This document shows, one piece after another, positions 27,922 to 36,811 of a stretch of 55,655 bases of DNA (position 1 is its first letter; each line of letters opens with the position of its first letter). Source of the DNA: Lactiplantibacillus pingfangensis (lineage in GTDB: Bacteria > Bacillota > Bacilli > Lactobacillales > Lactobacillaceae). The notes under the pieces were generated by a model. The model ran no database searches, was not told where the DNA came from, and saw nothing but the letters and a program-made list of their open reading frames with translations. A program made the translations under genes and the position numbers. The stretch is from NCBI RefSeq assembly GCF_005404945.1, contig NZ_BJDG01000025.1, positions 1 to 55,655 of the forward strand, in the 5' to 3' direction.

Positions 27922-28289
27922 TTCGTTGAAAACCCCCGTTCAATTAATTGTGCTAATTCTTGTTTCGTAATGTGCAGTTTTCGTGCTTCACTAACTAAGT
28001 TTTTAACGTAATCGTCATAAAATTGGTTACGGCGTTTCTCGACAATCCGGCTTTGCGCACCGGCAATGACGAACATGCCGACGCCCCGACGTTTTTCAAT
28101 CAAGTTGGCATCAACTAGGATGTTCATCCCTTTTAAAACCGTCGCTGGATTGATATGGAATTCTTTAGAAATTTCAGTCGTGGAAGGCACTTGTTCACCT
28201 TCCGCAAATGTTCTCGCAAAGATTGCTTCTTCGATTTGTTCAGCAACTTGTAAATAGATTGGTTCAGTACTATTAAAGTTGAACTGCAT
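27918..28289 (-). CDS. GntR-family regulator, YtrA type
   Basis: A 123-aa short GntR protein. The winged helix (about residues 8-75) includes VPSTTEISKEFHINPATVLK and the wing KRRGVGMFV. The C-terminal tail of about 45 residues replaces an effector domain, typical of YtrA. It usually represses its own ABC operon. ATG 28289 follows GAGGTG. The stop overlaps the ATPase start (ATGA), so the two are coupled. Confidence 0.9.
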   Translation of the reverse strand: MQFNFNSTEPIYLQVAEQIEEAIFARTFAEGEQVPSTTEISKEFHINPATVLKGMNILVDANLIEKRRGVGMFVIAGAQSRIVEKRRNQFYDDYVKNLVSEARKLHITKQELAQLIERGFSTK

Positions 28290-28319
28290 ATTTTTCACCT
28301 CATTGCAGTGGGTTAATCG

Positions 28320-28598
28320 TTATTTGGTTGCAATTTTGTGGTGACGAGTCAAGGTTAATTGATGTTCAGTCCGGTCAATTCGGGCGGCAATCCAGCAGGA
28401 GAGCAGTAGCATAATCCCGAGTACTGCGAGTAACGTATCCTGATGTTCAAAACCGACAAAATTGGCGGTCATCAAATTTGCAGCGAGCCAAAAGACTGGC
28501 ATCAAGCCGCCAAGCCAGAATTGCTTCCGGTTAGCTAAGACGTAACGATGAATTGGCGTAATAACGATTAATAAAGCGACTAATCCAAAGTATACCAT
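28320..28598 (-). CDS. Small three-span membrane protein
   Basis: A 92-aa protein with spans at about residues 2-17, 28-46 and 56-72, and a basic tail (TLTRHHKIATK). GGAGGA precedes the ATG. It lies between the BceB-like permease and the YtrA-type regulator, 22-30 nt from each, so one long transcript is possible. Function unknown. Confidence 0.7.
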   Translation of the reverse strand: MVYFGLVALLIVITPIHRYVLANRKQFWLGGLMPVFWLAANLMTANFVGFEHQDTLLAVLGIMLLLSCWIAARIDRTEHQLTLTRHHKIATK

Positions 28599-28620
28599 GA
28601 TTCATTCCTCCTCCAAAAGG

Positions 28621-30411
28621 TTATTGTAAGACGATCCGCCGATAAATCTGGACCGTAATGAGATAGTAGATTAAATAGAGCCCCGCAAAGATTAAGAAAG
28701 GCAACCAGATTCCAGTATATGGTGAGCCAATCATGATGAAACTAAACATTTTTAGGCCGAAGAGCACGTGCACGACACCGACAATGCCGGGCAGGATAAA
28801 TAGAACGGCAATTTCTTTGCGCAAGGCATTGTTAAGTTCGCTAGTCCGTGTCCCAATTTTAGCCAGCATGACGTAACGATGTTGGTCGGCAGCGGCACCA
28901 GATAAAATTTTGAACATTAAGCAACTGGCTAACATGGCGAGAAAGGCGATTCCTAGAAAGAAGCCCATAAATTCTAGTCCAGAGTACATGCCGTTGACCA
29001 TTTGATAACCACTGTAACGGCCACCAAGAACTTGGCCTTGTAGCGCATGATCACGCTTTTGTTGACTAGCGGCTAACTTTTTCAAGGCCGCTTGATTGGC
29101 AACGACGTCTTTAGTCACAAAGACGGTTAAACGTTGTTCTGGTTGGGTCAAGGATTGATATTGTTGCTCAGAGACCATCGTCGTCGCTAACTGTTGTTGC
29201 GCACTCCCTTGTAATTGACCAAATTGATAACGTTCATATGATTTGGTCAATTTTTGGGCATCTAGCCGTTTCAGCTTAAATTTGAGCTGGGTTTTACCGA
29301 CCGGTGACATAGTTGCAAAAGGTTGCGCGTTAAATTCACTGGCACGGTAGTAAACGGCCTTTTTACCGATTTTGAAATGGTAAGTCGTTTCAGTCGTTGG
29401 TTTTAAAGCTTTGATCTGTGCCTGTTGTTGACTGGTCGTGTTCACAATTCCCATATCATAAGCACTGGTCCCGTTCGCCATTAATGGGACTTGCCGATGA
29501 AAGCCCATCCCCACGGTAATCGCGCCCAAGGCTAAGGCAAAGAGCATCGCGACGATGGCTAAAATCTTCGTGTAATTACGAATCCGGAAACTCAATTGTG
29601 ACAAGGTAAAGCCATTTAAACCGCGATTGGCAAAGGGTAACCGCTTGAGCAAGACAATTAGCCAAACAAAGATGGCATTAAATAGAAGATAAGTGCCCAA
29701 GACAATCGTGACTAGGGCGATCCCAATCCCGGCCAGTTGTAGCTTGTCGAGGTTCGCCATTGACCAATAGCCGATACTAATTGATAAGAGCCCGATAATC
29801 ACTTCAACGAGTTGCCGTACTGGTTTCAACTTAGGTCGATTTGGTTGATCGTTACTGTGTAATAATTTCAGCGCGGGTGTCTTCGTTAACGCAATTAGGT
29901 TGAAGAAGCCAGCGATGATGAATAGGCCGACATAGAGTAAGAGGGTCGTCAAAGCAGCTGGGAAATACCAAGCGGCTAGGTGATGCAACGTTAAGCCGAG
30001 ACTATTGATAAGGACTTGGCTGAGGCCCATTGTCAACAAGCTGCCAAGGGCAATCCCGATAATGGTGGCGGTAATTCCGACTAATAAGGTTTCCAACCAA
30101 ATCAATTGGCCGATTTTACCCTTACGTGCGCCCACTAGCATGAACAGGCCGTAATCGCGTTTGCGCATGCTGAGCAAGAAAGAGTTGGCGTAGCCGATAT
30201 AAACTAAGGTGATAATCGTCAGTAGGACTGAGCCAAATTGGAAAATCATCCCAACCATACTGATACTAGTATTTTGCTTTAAGAAGGCTTTGTTCGTCGC
30301 TAGGGCTTCGAACATGTAGAAGATGGCACTGGACATAATTAAGCCTGAGAATAGGACGAGATAGTCCCGCCAGCGTTTTTGAAAGCCGGTCATTGCGAGT
30401 TTAGTTAACAT
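28621..30411 (-). CDS. FtsX-like ABC permease (BceB-like)
   Basis: A 596-aa permease with about ten spans. The cluster of spans at the N-terminal half, the large extracytoplasmic domain (about residues 310-475) and the final three spans match BceB-type transporters linked to antimicrobial-peptide resistance or sensing. It follows its ATPase gene by 18 nt. No two-component system is adjacent, unlike typical Bce modules. Confidence 0.88.
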   Translation of the reverse strand: MLTKLAMTGFQKRWRDYLVLFSGLIMSSAIFYMFEALATNKAFLKQNTSISMVGMIFQFGSVLLTIITLVYIGYANSFLLSMRKRDYGLFMLVGARKGKIGQLIWLETLLVGITATIIGIALGSLLTMGLSQVLINSLGLTLHHLAAWYFPAALTTLLLYVGLFIIAGFFNLIALTKTPALKLLHSNDQPNRPKLKPVRQLVEVIIGLLSISIGYWSMANLDKLQLAGIGIALVTIVLGTYLLFNAIFVWLIVLLKRLPFANRGLNGFTLSQLSFRIRNYTKILAIVAMLFALALGAITVGMGFHRQVPLMANGTSAYDMGIVNTTSQQQAQIKALKPTTETTYHFKIGKKAVYYRASEFNAQPFATMSPVGKTQLKFKLKRLDAQKLTKSYERYQFGQLQGSAQQQLATTMVSEQQYQSLTQPEQRLTVFVTKDVVANQAALKKLAASQQKRDHALQGQVLGGRYSGYQMVNGMYSGLEFMGFFLGIAFLAMLASCLMFKILSGAAADQHRYVMLAKIGTRTSELNNALRKEIAVLFILPGIVGVVHVLFGLKMFSFIMIGSPYTGIWLPFLIFAGLYLIYYLITVQIYRRIVLQ

Positions 30412-30429
30412 TTTGTGAGCGGCTCCTTT

Positions 30430-31188
30430 CTATTGTTCGAATGTGCCTAAGGTGTCGAGAATTTGTTGGTAAAAGTCTTGCCGAGAGAGGTCTGCGCGGT
30501 TCAGTTCTTGACCGATTTTGCCGTCTTTAATAAATAAGATTCGTTGGCAATAACTGGCTGAGAAGGGATCATGGGTGACTAATAAGATGGAAACGGCTTG
30601 TTCACGATTAATCGTGGTAAATAAGTCGAGGAGCTCCCGCGCTGATTTGGAATCCAGTGCTCCGGTTGGTTCATCACCGAACAGCATGGCTGGTTCATTA
30701 ATTAAGGCCCGTGCGGCGGCAACCCGTTGTTTTTGGCCACCGGAAAGTTCATTAGGATAGTTATTCAAAAATTCAGCGATGCCTAAGTGACTAGCAACGG
30801 CTTCGACAGCCGGCTTAATTTTTTTAGCGGCTGTGTTTTGTAACGTTAAGGGTAAGGCAATATTTTCGTAAGCGGTCATCGTTTCTAGTAAGTTAAAGTC
30901 TTGGAAAATAAAGCCAATTTCTTTAGCCCGAAAGTCTGCCAGTCGATTACCTTTTAAATGGGTAATCGGTTGTTGATTAATGGTTACTTCACCGCTTGTA
31001 GGTTGATCGAGAGTGGCAAGCATATTTAGTAAGGTTGTTTTCCCGGAACCGGAAGCCCCCATGATGCCGACAAATTCGCCAGCATTGACGTTGAAGTTGA
31101 TCCCTTTTAAGGCTTCGTATTGTTTAGAACCGGCCTTGCCGTATGTTTTGTGTAAATCGGTAACCGTCATAATTGGTGTTGTTGACAT
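30430..31188 (-). CDS. ABC transporter ATPase (BceA/LolD-like)
   Basis: A 252-aa ATPase with Walker A GASGSGKTT, Q-loop FIFQDFNLL, signature ELSGGQKQR, Walker B AMLFGDEPTGALD and H-loop LVTHD. This is the MacB/BceA class that partners FtsX-like permeases. AAAGGAGA precedes the ATG. It is the first gene of an operon driven by the canonical promoter at 31248-31276. Confidence 0.92.
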   Translation of the reverse strand: MSTTPIMTVTDLHKTYGKAGSKQYEALKGINFNVNAGEFVGIMGASGSGKTTLLNMLATLDQPTSGEVTINQQPITHLKGNRLADFRAKEIGFIFQDFNLLETMTAYENIALPLTLQNTAAKKIKPAVEAVASHLGIAEFLNNYPNELSGGQKQRVAAARALINEPAMLFGDEPTGALDSKSARELLDLFTTINREQAVSILLVTHDPFSASYCQRILFIKDGKIGQELNRADLSRQDFYQQILDTLGTFEQ

Positions 31189-31227
31189 GATATCTTTCTC
31201 CTTTTAAGGTACTTAGTTTGTTATTTG

Positions 31228-31249
31228 GTTAGTTGCTTATGTAACTAAC
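31228..31249. promoter_or_regulatory. Operator-like inverted repeat at the BceAB-type promoter
   Basis: GTTAGTT and AACTAAC are perfect 7-bp arms around 8 nt, overlapping the minus-strand -10 box by two bases. It is a good candidate repressor site; the regulator is not identified. Confidence 0.55.
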
Positions 31250-31276
31250 TATAAAGGCTGTGATTAATTCTGTCAA
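31248..31276 (-). promoter_or_regulatory. Sigma-A promoter of the BceAB-like operon
   Basis: On the minus strand TTGACA, 17 nt, TATAGT. The rest of the 31189-31489 spacer shows only the ansA ribosome binding site. Confidence 0.8.
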
Positions 31277-31489
31277 CTAAATCTCAATTAGTTTAAGGTA
31301 ATTAGTGCGGTAAACGCTGATGTCAGTGGCTTTTCGGGGATGACTAATTTTGTGGGCAGCGCCGTTTGATTGGCGGGGCGGTTCATTAGTCCCTTGATTA
31401 AGTCTTGATAGTTTTGATTGCAATCACCGGCTTGCTAGCCTAAAATTACACTTACTGAGTTTAGGTAGCGGTTATAGGAGGAAAATGAA

Positions 31490-32464
31490 TTGAAAAAGAT
31501 TTTAGTTTTGCACACCGGTGGGACGATTGCCATGTCGGCGGATGCAGCGGGTAATATGGCGCCGGGCGCGCAGAATCCATTGGATAGTTATGAAAATCCA
31601 TTTAGTGGCGAAGTTCAATTAGAAACGGAAGATGTTTTCAATTTGCCATCACCACACATCACGCCGGAACGAATGTTGCAATTAAAGCAGCGAATCGCGA
31701 AAGCAGCGCGTGACGGGGTGGATGGTGTCGTCGTGACTCACGGGACAGATACGTTAGAGGAAACGGCCTACTTTTTAGATTTGACATTGCCAAATGAGTT
31801 ACCTGTGGTTGTTACTGGTGCGATGCGGTCGGCGAATGAGATCGGTTCTGATGGCTTGCATAATTTAGAAACCGCCATTCAAACTGCTAGCACGCCGGAT
31901 GCCGCTGAAAAAGGGGTCTTGGTCGTCATGAATGATGAGATTCATTCCGCGCGCTACGTCACTAAAACGCATACGACCAACGTGGCAACGTTTCGGACCC
32001 CAACCTTCGGCCCAATTGGCTTAGTTGCCAAACATGGTGTTGTTTTCTTTGAATCATTATTACGCTCAACTGTTTGCCCAATTCGGACAGTAGTGGACAA
32101 TGTCTTTTTGATCAAGGCATATGCGGGGATGGGGCCAGAATTATTTGACGCCATTGCACAATCGACGACAAACGGGGTTGTTATTGAAGCTTTAGGTGCT
32201 GGTAATTTGCCACCGGCAACGTTACCCGCCGTGCAAAAGCTATTAGATATGGGGATTCCGGTTGTGTTGGTTTCCCGTTGTTTCAATGGGATTGCCCAAG
32301 ACGTTTATGACTATGAAGGTGGGGGCGTTCAGTTGAAGCAGATGGGCGTCATTTTCTGCCAGGGACTGAACGGTCAAAAGGCCCGGATTAAGTTATTGGT
32401 CGGCGTGAGTGCCGGCATGGCTGAGGACGAGTTAGCCCGTTTTGTGGCAACTGCGAATTCATAA
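31490..32464 (+). CDS. Asparaginase (type I, cytoplasmic)
   Basis: A 324-aa L-asparaginase. HTGGTIAMS (residues 7-15) holds the first catalytic Thr, and VVTHGTDTLEETAYFL (about 83-98) the second Thr-Asp pair. No signal peptide, so it acts in the cytosol, releasing ammonia and aspartate from asparagine. The start is TTG 31490, supported by GGAGG 8 nt upstream; the ATG at 31485 is out of frame and stops after two codons. It ends at a very strong terminator. Confidence 0.93.
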   Translation: MKKILVLHTGGTIAMSADAAGNMAPGAQNPLDSYENPFSGEVQLETEDVFNLPSPHITPERMLQLKQRIAKAARDGVDGVVVTHGTDTLEETAYFLDLTLPNELPVVVTGAMRSANEIGSDGLHNLETAIQTASTPDAAEKGVLVVMNDEIHSARYVTKTHTTNVATFRTPTFGPIGLVAKHGVVFFESLLRSTVCPIRTVVDNVFLIKAYAGMGPELFDAIAQSTTNGVVIEALGAGNLPPATLPAVQKLLDMGIPVVLVSRCFNGIAQDVYDYEGGGVQLKQMGVIFCQGLNGQKARIKLLVGVSAGMAEDELARFVATANS

Positions 32465-32477
32465 AATTAGTTTTAAA

Positions 32478-32535
32478 AATAAAGACCAGTTCAACCGTCA
32501 AGCATTGAAGCTTGAGTGTTGAACTGGTCTTTATT
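32478..32535 (+). terminator. Terminator of the asparaginase gene
   Basis: AATAAAGACCAGTTCAAC and its exact complement (18 bp) surround a 22-nt loop, with TTTATT at the 3' side. Confidence 0.88.
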
Positions 32536-32551
32536 AACTTTCAGAATTTCG

Positions 32552-32686
32552 TTGCTTCCGGTTGGAACTAATCACATGCGGTCGTGGGACCGGTCCAAGC
32601 CCGGACCGTCCGTGGTGTAAAATCGGCAAAAATAGCCGATTAACGCCACCATCACGACCGATGTTATTAGTCCCAAACTTCAGCTA
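32552..32686 (+). repeat. Structured intergenic repeat R, copy R5 (shortened)
   Basis: The outer stem GTTGGAACTAATCACAT..GCGGTCGTG pairs with CACGACCGATGTTATTAGTCCCAAAC. Only the last inner hairpin (GGTGT..ATCGGC/GCCGAT..ACGCC) is retained; the first two are deleted. About 35 bp of M2-like text (TTTCTGCCTGACGGAGCA) follows at 32690-32725. Confidence 0.8.
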
Positions 32687-32774
32687 TTAAGTTTCTGCCT
32701 GACGGAGCACTTATCGTAAGTTTAGTTTAGATGCGGTCCACTTTACGTTTCTTTAGGACTTGAAACCGCTAGCT

Positions 32775-32940
32775 AAAAGTTGCAAGGTAGCCAGTGGCTA
32801 GTAATCCCAGTGGAGCAATATTCACATACGAAATATTACTCACCGATAGCCAATGAATATACTTAGAAAGTTCAAAGCATTGCTGACTGGTTCAATGAAT
32901 TGCAAGAATAAAATCAACCGTTTTTAGCGTCATTTCTTTA
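32775..32940 (+). repeat. Repeat module M3, copy M3c (inverted)
   Basis: The reverse complement matches M3a and M3b, including AAAGTTCAAAGCATTG and CCAATGAATAT. Relative to R6 it lies in the same order as M3a to R1. The peptide frame (HTKYYSPIANEY, then VQSIADW) is broken by stops. Confidence 0.6.
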
Positions 32941-32952
32941 TAACCATTAGCC

Positions 32953-33141
32953 TAGCTGGAGGGCGTCGCTGATTGCATCGGGCGTGAAAGTCCCGTTGAG
33001 CGGCGTTTTTTGCCGGTCTTACGGGACGGACGGTCCGGGATAGTTGCGTTTTTTGCAACCATTCCGGGCGAAGGTCAAGACCGCTCCTCAGGCTTGACCT
33101 GGTCCCTCGTCCGCATGTAATCAGCGACGCCCGGAAGCGAC
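32953..33141 (-). repeat. Structured intergenic repeat R, copy R6 (three inner hairpins)
   Basis: On the minus strand it starts GTCGCTTCCGG. The outer stem GGGCGTCGCTGATT pairs perfectly with AATCAGCGACGCCC. Three inner hairpins as in R1. The leader TTGGTAACGA and the trailer GGCTAATGGTTATAAAG are also shared with R1, so R1-M3a and R6-M3c are the same composite. Confidence 0.85.
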
Positions 33142-33166
33142 AGCGTTGACTTCTTCTCGTTACCAA

Positions 33167-33976
33167 CTACTGATTGAGCAAATTTTGGCGGACTAATCTG
33201 GCTAAGTAATTTTCCTGTAAGAGATCGCCGTGATTGATGTCTTTCTGATTAATTGTCATGGCGTTGTATCGAGTCGCTTCGTTCATAAATAATTTGCTGC
33301 CGGCCGTTACACTTGAAAGTGGCACTACGTGATCGTCGCCGTCACCGGCATCGCCGGCAATATTGATGACGGTGTGTAAGGATTTGAATTTAGCCTTTTT
33401 CGCCAATAGTGGTTTATAGAGCGTGTCATCTGGTTGAGATTCACTGGTGCCTAGGAAAGGTGTCCCGACCAGCATTAAATCACGAATTGCCAAAGGGTTC
33501 GAAGACGCCATGCCAGCCAAATAACGACTGAAAATCAAGCCACCGTTGGAATAGCCTAACGCATTGGCCGTTGTTAACTTATAATGTTTTTGCAAATAAG
33601 TGACCGCGTTGGCTAAGCCCTTAGTTTGTTCAATAATCGTGTCATTCGTGTCGTCACTATTTTCAAAAAAGATCACAATAAAGCTGTCATTAAACTGTGT
33701 GTGTTTGACGCGGGTCGCCGTTGAAGACACTTTCAAATCCTTGTCAACAGTCACATTAATGACGGGATGCGGTTGCGAGCCGTTGAGTGTTTTGATTAGC
33801 TGGTCAAAGTCATCACGCTGACTATTACTGCCGGCAATCAGCATTAAGGGCCGTTTCTGACCGGTAATCACGTGGCTCGCTTGGTCGGTATGCAGTTGGG
33901 TGACCAAGCCTAGGCCAATAATTGATAGGAGGAAAGCAATACAAGCAATCAATCCCCATTTTAGTTTTTTAGGCAT
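33167..33976 (-). CDS. DUF915-family alpha/beta hydrolase, membrane-anchored
   Basis: A 269-aa protein. One N-terminal hydrophobic segment (about residues 8-27) after KKLKWG suggests a signal anchor with the catalytic domain outside the cell. The nucleophile elbow is GYSNGG (Ser about 142), and the late DAGDGDDHVVPL and NHGDLL supply Asp and His. ATG 33976 follows GAGGTG. It ends 18 nt after the carbonic anhydrase gene begins the shared unit. A surface hydrolase of unknown substrate. Confidence 0.85.
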   Translation of the reverse strand: MPKKLKWGLIACIAFLLSIIGLGLVTQLHTDQASHVITGQKRPLMLIAGSNSQRDDFDQLIKTLNGSQPHPVINVTVDKDLKVSSTATRVKHTQFNDSFIVIFFENSDDTNDTIIEQTKGLANAVTYLQKHYKLTTANALGYSNGGLIFSRYLAGMASSNPLAIRDLMLVGTPFLGTSESQPDDTLYKPLLAKKAKFKSLHTVINIAGDAGDGDDHVVPLSSVTAGSKLFMNEATRYNAMTINQKDINHGDLLQENYLARLVRQNLLNQ

Positions 33977-33994
33977 GGTATGCACCTCGTTTGA

Positions 33995-34633
33995 TTAGAG
34001 CCGTTCCGCAATGATTGGTCGGTCGTTTAAAGGCTGAACCTGACGATTGTTGGGAGCAAATAAGTTTTGATAAGTCACTAACTGTTCTTCACCAAGCATG
34101 ACACTGTCCGCGCAAATGTACCACTCAACGGTTTCGGTTAATGGTGGGGTGGTTAATGAGCCGAGATAATGGTAGACGGTCCCAGTATCTGGTAAGAGTT
34201 CCGTCAGATCAATCGGTTCAGTCAACGCGTGACTAGTGGCAGGCGTGAACTGGTCCAATAGTGCTTGGAAACTAGCATTAGGTTTACCAATTCGGCCAAA
34301 AATTGCGACGACCGCGAGTTGACCGGTCGCACTACGATGAACTAAGTGCCATTCAATTGGGGCTGCTTGGCCATCAATTAAATGTTCCGCTGGTGTGTGG
34401 AAGTGGATTTGGTCAAAATTGAAGTCGCGGTCGTTTAAATAGGCCATCCCAGTCCCGGTCGCTTCAAGCGTGGTGTCAGTGCCAATAATTGTTTTTGCTT
34501 GATATAAGCCGCGCCAGCTAATTGCAGATAACTGCGATGCGGTGCTGTTTTTAGTTTCGATATTGATTGGGGATTGTTGTTGACCGCCGATTGATTGCCA
34601 ATTGGCTTGGGTTGAATAGTCTAATTTTGTCAT
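33995..34633 (-). CDS. cah: Alpha-class carbonic anhydrase
   Basis: A 212-aa zinc enzyme interconverting CO2 and bicarbonate. QSPINIET near the N-terminus and DQIHFHTPAEHLIDG...EWHLVHRS supply the three zinc histidines (HFH and EWH). LGSLTTPPLTETVEW carries the substrate-pocket threonine. No signal peptide is present, so it should be cytosolic, unusual since most bacterial alpha-CAs are exported. It may feed bicarbonate to carboxylations such as the PurK/PurE steps. First of two genes with the DUF915 hydrolase. Confidence 0.93.
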   Translation of the reverse strand: MTKLDYSTQANWQSIGGQQQSPINIETKNSTASQLSAISWRGLYQAKTIIGTDTTLEATGTGMAYLNDRDFNFDQIHFHTPAEHLIDGQAAPIEWHLVHRSATGQLAVVAIFGRIGKPNASFQALLDQFTPATSHALTEPIDLTELLPDTGTVYHYLGSLTTPPLTETVEWYICADSVMLGEEQLVTYQNLFAPNNRQVQPLNDRPIIAERL

Positions 34634-34753
34634 GAAAAAGCCTCCGTAACTGTTGTCTTAACGTCTATTTTCTCACGGTGACTGACTTTGTCAATTAATG
34701 GGGAATGTTTTTATCAAATCACCGGCGTGACAATGTTAGAATAGAGAGGTGCT

Positions 34754-34818
34754 GAGACGGTCGACTAAGTTTAACGATTGGCGCTAGCCAACTGTTAGCT
34801 CGCAAAACAGCCCGTCTC
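34754..34818 (+). promoter_or_regulatory. Structured leader of the tyrosine phosphatase gene
   Basis: Closing arms GAGACGG/CCGTCTC enclose TTGGC-GCTA-GCCAA and CTGTT...AACAG hairpins, giving a three-way junction. It lies between a -10-like TAGAAT (34736 on) and the start codon. It could be a 5'UTR control element; no known riboswitch class is recognised. Confidence 0.5.
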
Positions 34819-34846
34819 TAAATTCATAGAATAGGTGGCAGGACTC

Positions 34847-35638
34847 ATGGCAAATGAACGATTATTACCAATTCAACAAGGCTTTAATTTTCGCGAACTA
34901 GGTGGCTATGCAACGAAAGATGGTCATCATATTAAATGGCATAAATTACTTCGGAGCGGCGGCTTGGACCGTCTGACCCAAGCAGATTTAAAGTTTTTAG
35001 ATGAGTACGGTGTTCGTTACGATGTGGATTTCCGGTCGCCACAAGAAGTTTTAGATAGTCCTGACCGTGTTCCTGGCCATGCCAAATACTTATACGCACC
35101 AGTGTTTAATGTTGATGAAACCAAGAACTCTGACGGGACTGACAAGATGGCCGCCGACCTTGAACATCATCCTGATAGTGGTTATCGCCACATGCTTAAA
35201 GTTTATCGGATGGTCGTGACTGAACATCATGCTAAGCGGGAATATCGGCGCTTTTTCGATGCGTTATTAGCCAATGATCAGCCAGATGAATCGCTCTTAT
35301 TCCACTGTACTGCCGGCAAAGACCGAACCGGGATGGGTGCTGTTTATTTGTTAACGGCGCTTGGGGTGGATCTTGACACGATTCGACAGGATTATTTATT
35401 AACAAACTCAGCTTCTGCTGATCGAATTGATGCAGCTGTCGCTGATGCGAAAAAGCAAGGTGCCAGTGCCGATACGGTTGAAAGTATCCGGGCGTTATGG
35501 TCAGTCGATGATGATTATTTAGACAGCGCCTTGGCAGAAATTAAGCATCAGTCTGGTAATATTGAGCATTATTTACGGACTGAATTAAAATTGACAAAAA
35601 CAGAAATTTTACGATTACGCGAGTTATATTTAGACTAA
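34847..35638 (+). CDS. Tyrosine-protein phosphatase (Lip-like)
   Basis: A 263-aa phosphatase of the bacterial/fungal Tyr-phosphatase 3 family. FHCTAGKDRTGMG is the CX5R P-loop with catalytic Cys and the KDR triad that marks lipid/tyrosine dual enzymes. NFRELGGY near the N-terminus is the family opening. The start at 34847 is preferred because AGGTGG lies upstream; the frame from 34835 starts inside that. It lies 15 nt before the lipoate ligase gene. Confidence 0.9.
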   Translation: MANERLLPIQQGFNFRELGGYATKDGHHIKWHKLLRSGGLDRLTQADLKFLDEYGVRYDVDFRSPQEVLDSPDRVPGHAKYLYAPVFNVDETKNSDGTDKMAADLEHHPDSGYRHMLKVYRMVVTEHHAKREYRRFFDALLANDQPDESLLFHCTAGKDRTGMGAVYLLTALGVDLDTIRQDYLLTNSASADRIDAAVADAKKQGASADTVESIRALWSVDDDYLDSALAEIKHQSGNIEHYLRTELKLTKTEILRLRELYLD

Positions 35639-35653
35639 TCAGGAAGTGACAAT

Positions 35654-36679
35654 ATGCGTTATTTAACGAGTCCCAGTCACGACATTCGGACAAACTTAGC
35701 CATTGAAACTTATTTAATGGCGCATGCCGATTTATCCGAACCAATTTTATACTTCTATATCAATTCACCTTGTATTATTGTTGGTCGCTATCAAAATGTC
35801 TTAGCAGAAATTAATCAGGCGTATGTTGAACAGCAAAAGATTATTTTGACTCGTCGGACATCTGGCGGCGGGGCAGTCTTCGATGATCTCGGCAACGTTA
35901 GCTTTAGTTTCATTACGAAAGATGACGGCGATGGCTTTGGTAATTTCAAACGGTTCACGGCACCAGTTCTCAAGGCGTTACATGCTATGGGGGCGACTGG
36001 CGCTGAGATGAGCGGTCGCAATGATTTGTTAATTGATGGTAAAAAGTTCTCAGGAAACGCCATGCATGTTGAAAACGGGCGGCTATTTTCACATGGGACC
36101 TTAATGTATGATGTGGATCAGTCTCAGATTGCACAAGCCTTAACGGTACCAGCCGATAAGATGGCGTCCAAGGGGATTAAGTCAGTTCGGAGTCGCGTGA
36201 CCAATTTGCGACCATACTTGGCCCCGGAATACCAACATCTGACGATTGAAGAATTTCGAGATAATTTGGCACAAGAAATTTTAGGGGTGTCGGACTTAGC
36301 CGAAGCCAAGAGGTATTCGTTAGATGCGGCGGCTAAGGCGGGGGTTGACGACTTAAATCAACGCTACTTTAAAAATTGGGATTGGATCTATGGTCAGTCG
36401 CCAGCATTTGAACTACAACACCGGCGGCACTTTACGGCCGGAACCGTTGATTTTCGACTCAATATTGCCAATGGTCGAATTGCTGATCTGACAGTGTATG
36501 GCGACTTTTTTGGGTCCCAACCGGTTCAAATCGTGTTGGACCAGTTAAAAGGGGTTAAATATACTCGGACAGCCGTAACGGCAGCCTTAGCAGACTTAGA
36601 TTTACAACAGTATTTTGGTCAGATTGATCGTGACCAGTTGATTGAGCTAATTGTTGAACAGGGTGAAACCGGAAAATAA
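35654..36679 (+). CDS. lplA: Lipoate-protein ligase
   Basis: A 341-aa ligase that attaches salvaged lipoate to the lysine of E2 or GcvH domains using ATP. RRTSGGGAVFDDLGNVSFSF (about residues 62-81) is the lipoyl-AMP binding motif, SGRNDLLIDGKKFSGNA carries the catalytic Lys, and a C-terminal accessory domain (about 250-341) is present. GGAAG precedes the ATG. Confidence 0.93.
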   Translation: MRYLTSPSHDIRTNLAIETYLMAHADLSEPILYFYINSPCIIVGRYQNVLAEINQAYVEQQKIILTRRTSGGGAVFDDLGNVSFSFITKDDGDGFGNFKRFTAPVLKALHAMGATGAEMSGRNDLLIDGKKFSGNAMHVENGRLFSHGTLMYDVDQSQIAQALTVPADKMASKGIKSVRSRVTNLRPYLAPEYQHLTIEEFRDNLAQEILGVSDLAEAKRYSLDAAAKAGVDDLNQRYFKNWDWIYGQSPAFELQHRRHFTAGTVDFRLNIANGRIADLTVYGDFFGSQPVQIVLDQLKGVKYTRTAVTAALADLDLQQYFGQIDRDQLIELIVEQGETGK

Positions 36680-36721
36680 TAAGTATGTTAGTCACAAAGG
36701 GTGTAATTTCGATAACCCTTT

Positions 36722-36761
36722 GATTTCATTAATGAAATCGTTTACAATATCATTAATGATA
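36722..36761. promoter_or_regulatory. Two palindromes with a CATTAATG core before the FMN reductase genes
   Basis: GATTTCATTAATGAAATC (36722-36739, perfect 18 bp) and TATCATTAATGATA (36748-36761, perfect 14 bp). The core CATTAATG is the same in both. They overlap a TTTACA (36741) and lie upstream of TATAAA-like text, so they look like tandem operator sites. A redox or MarR/TetR-type regulator is plausible but not in view. Confidence 0.65.
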
Positions 36762-36811
36762 ATTATTTTATATAAAACGAGTGATTAAATCATCAAAAGG
36801 AGTGACTGAAG

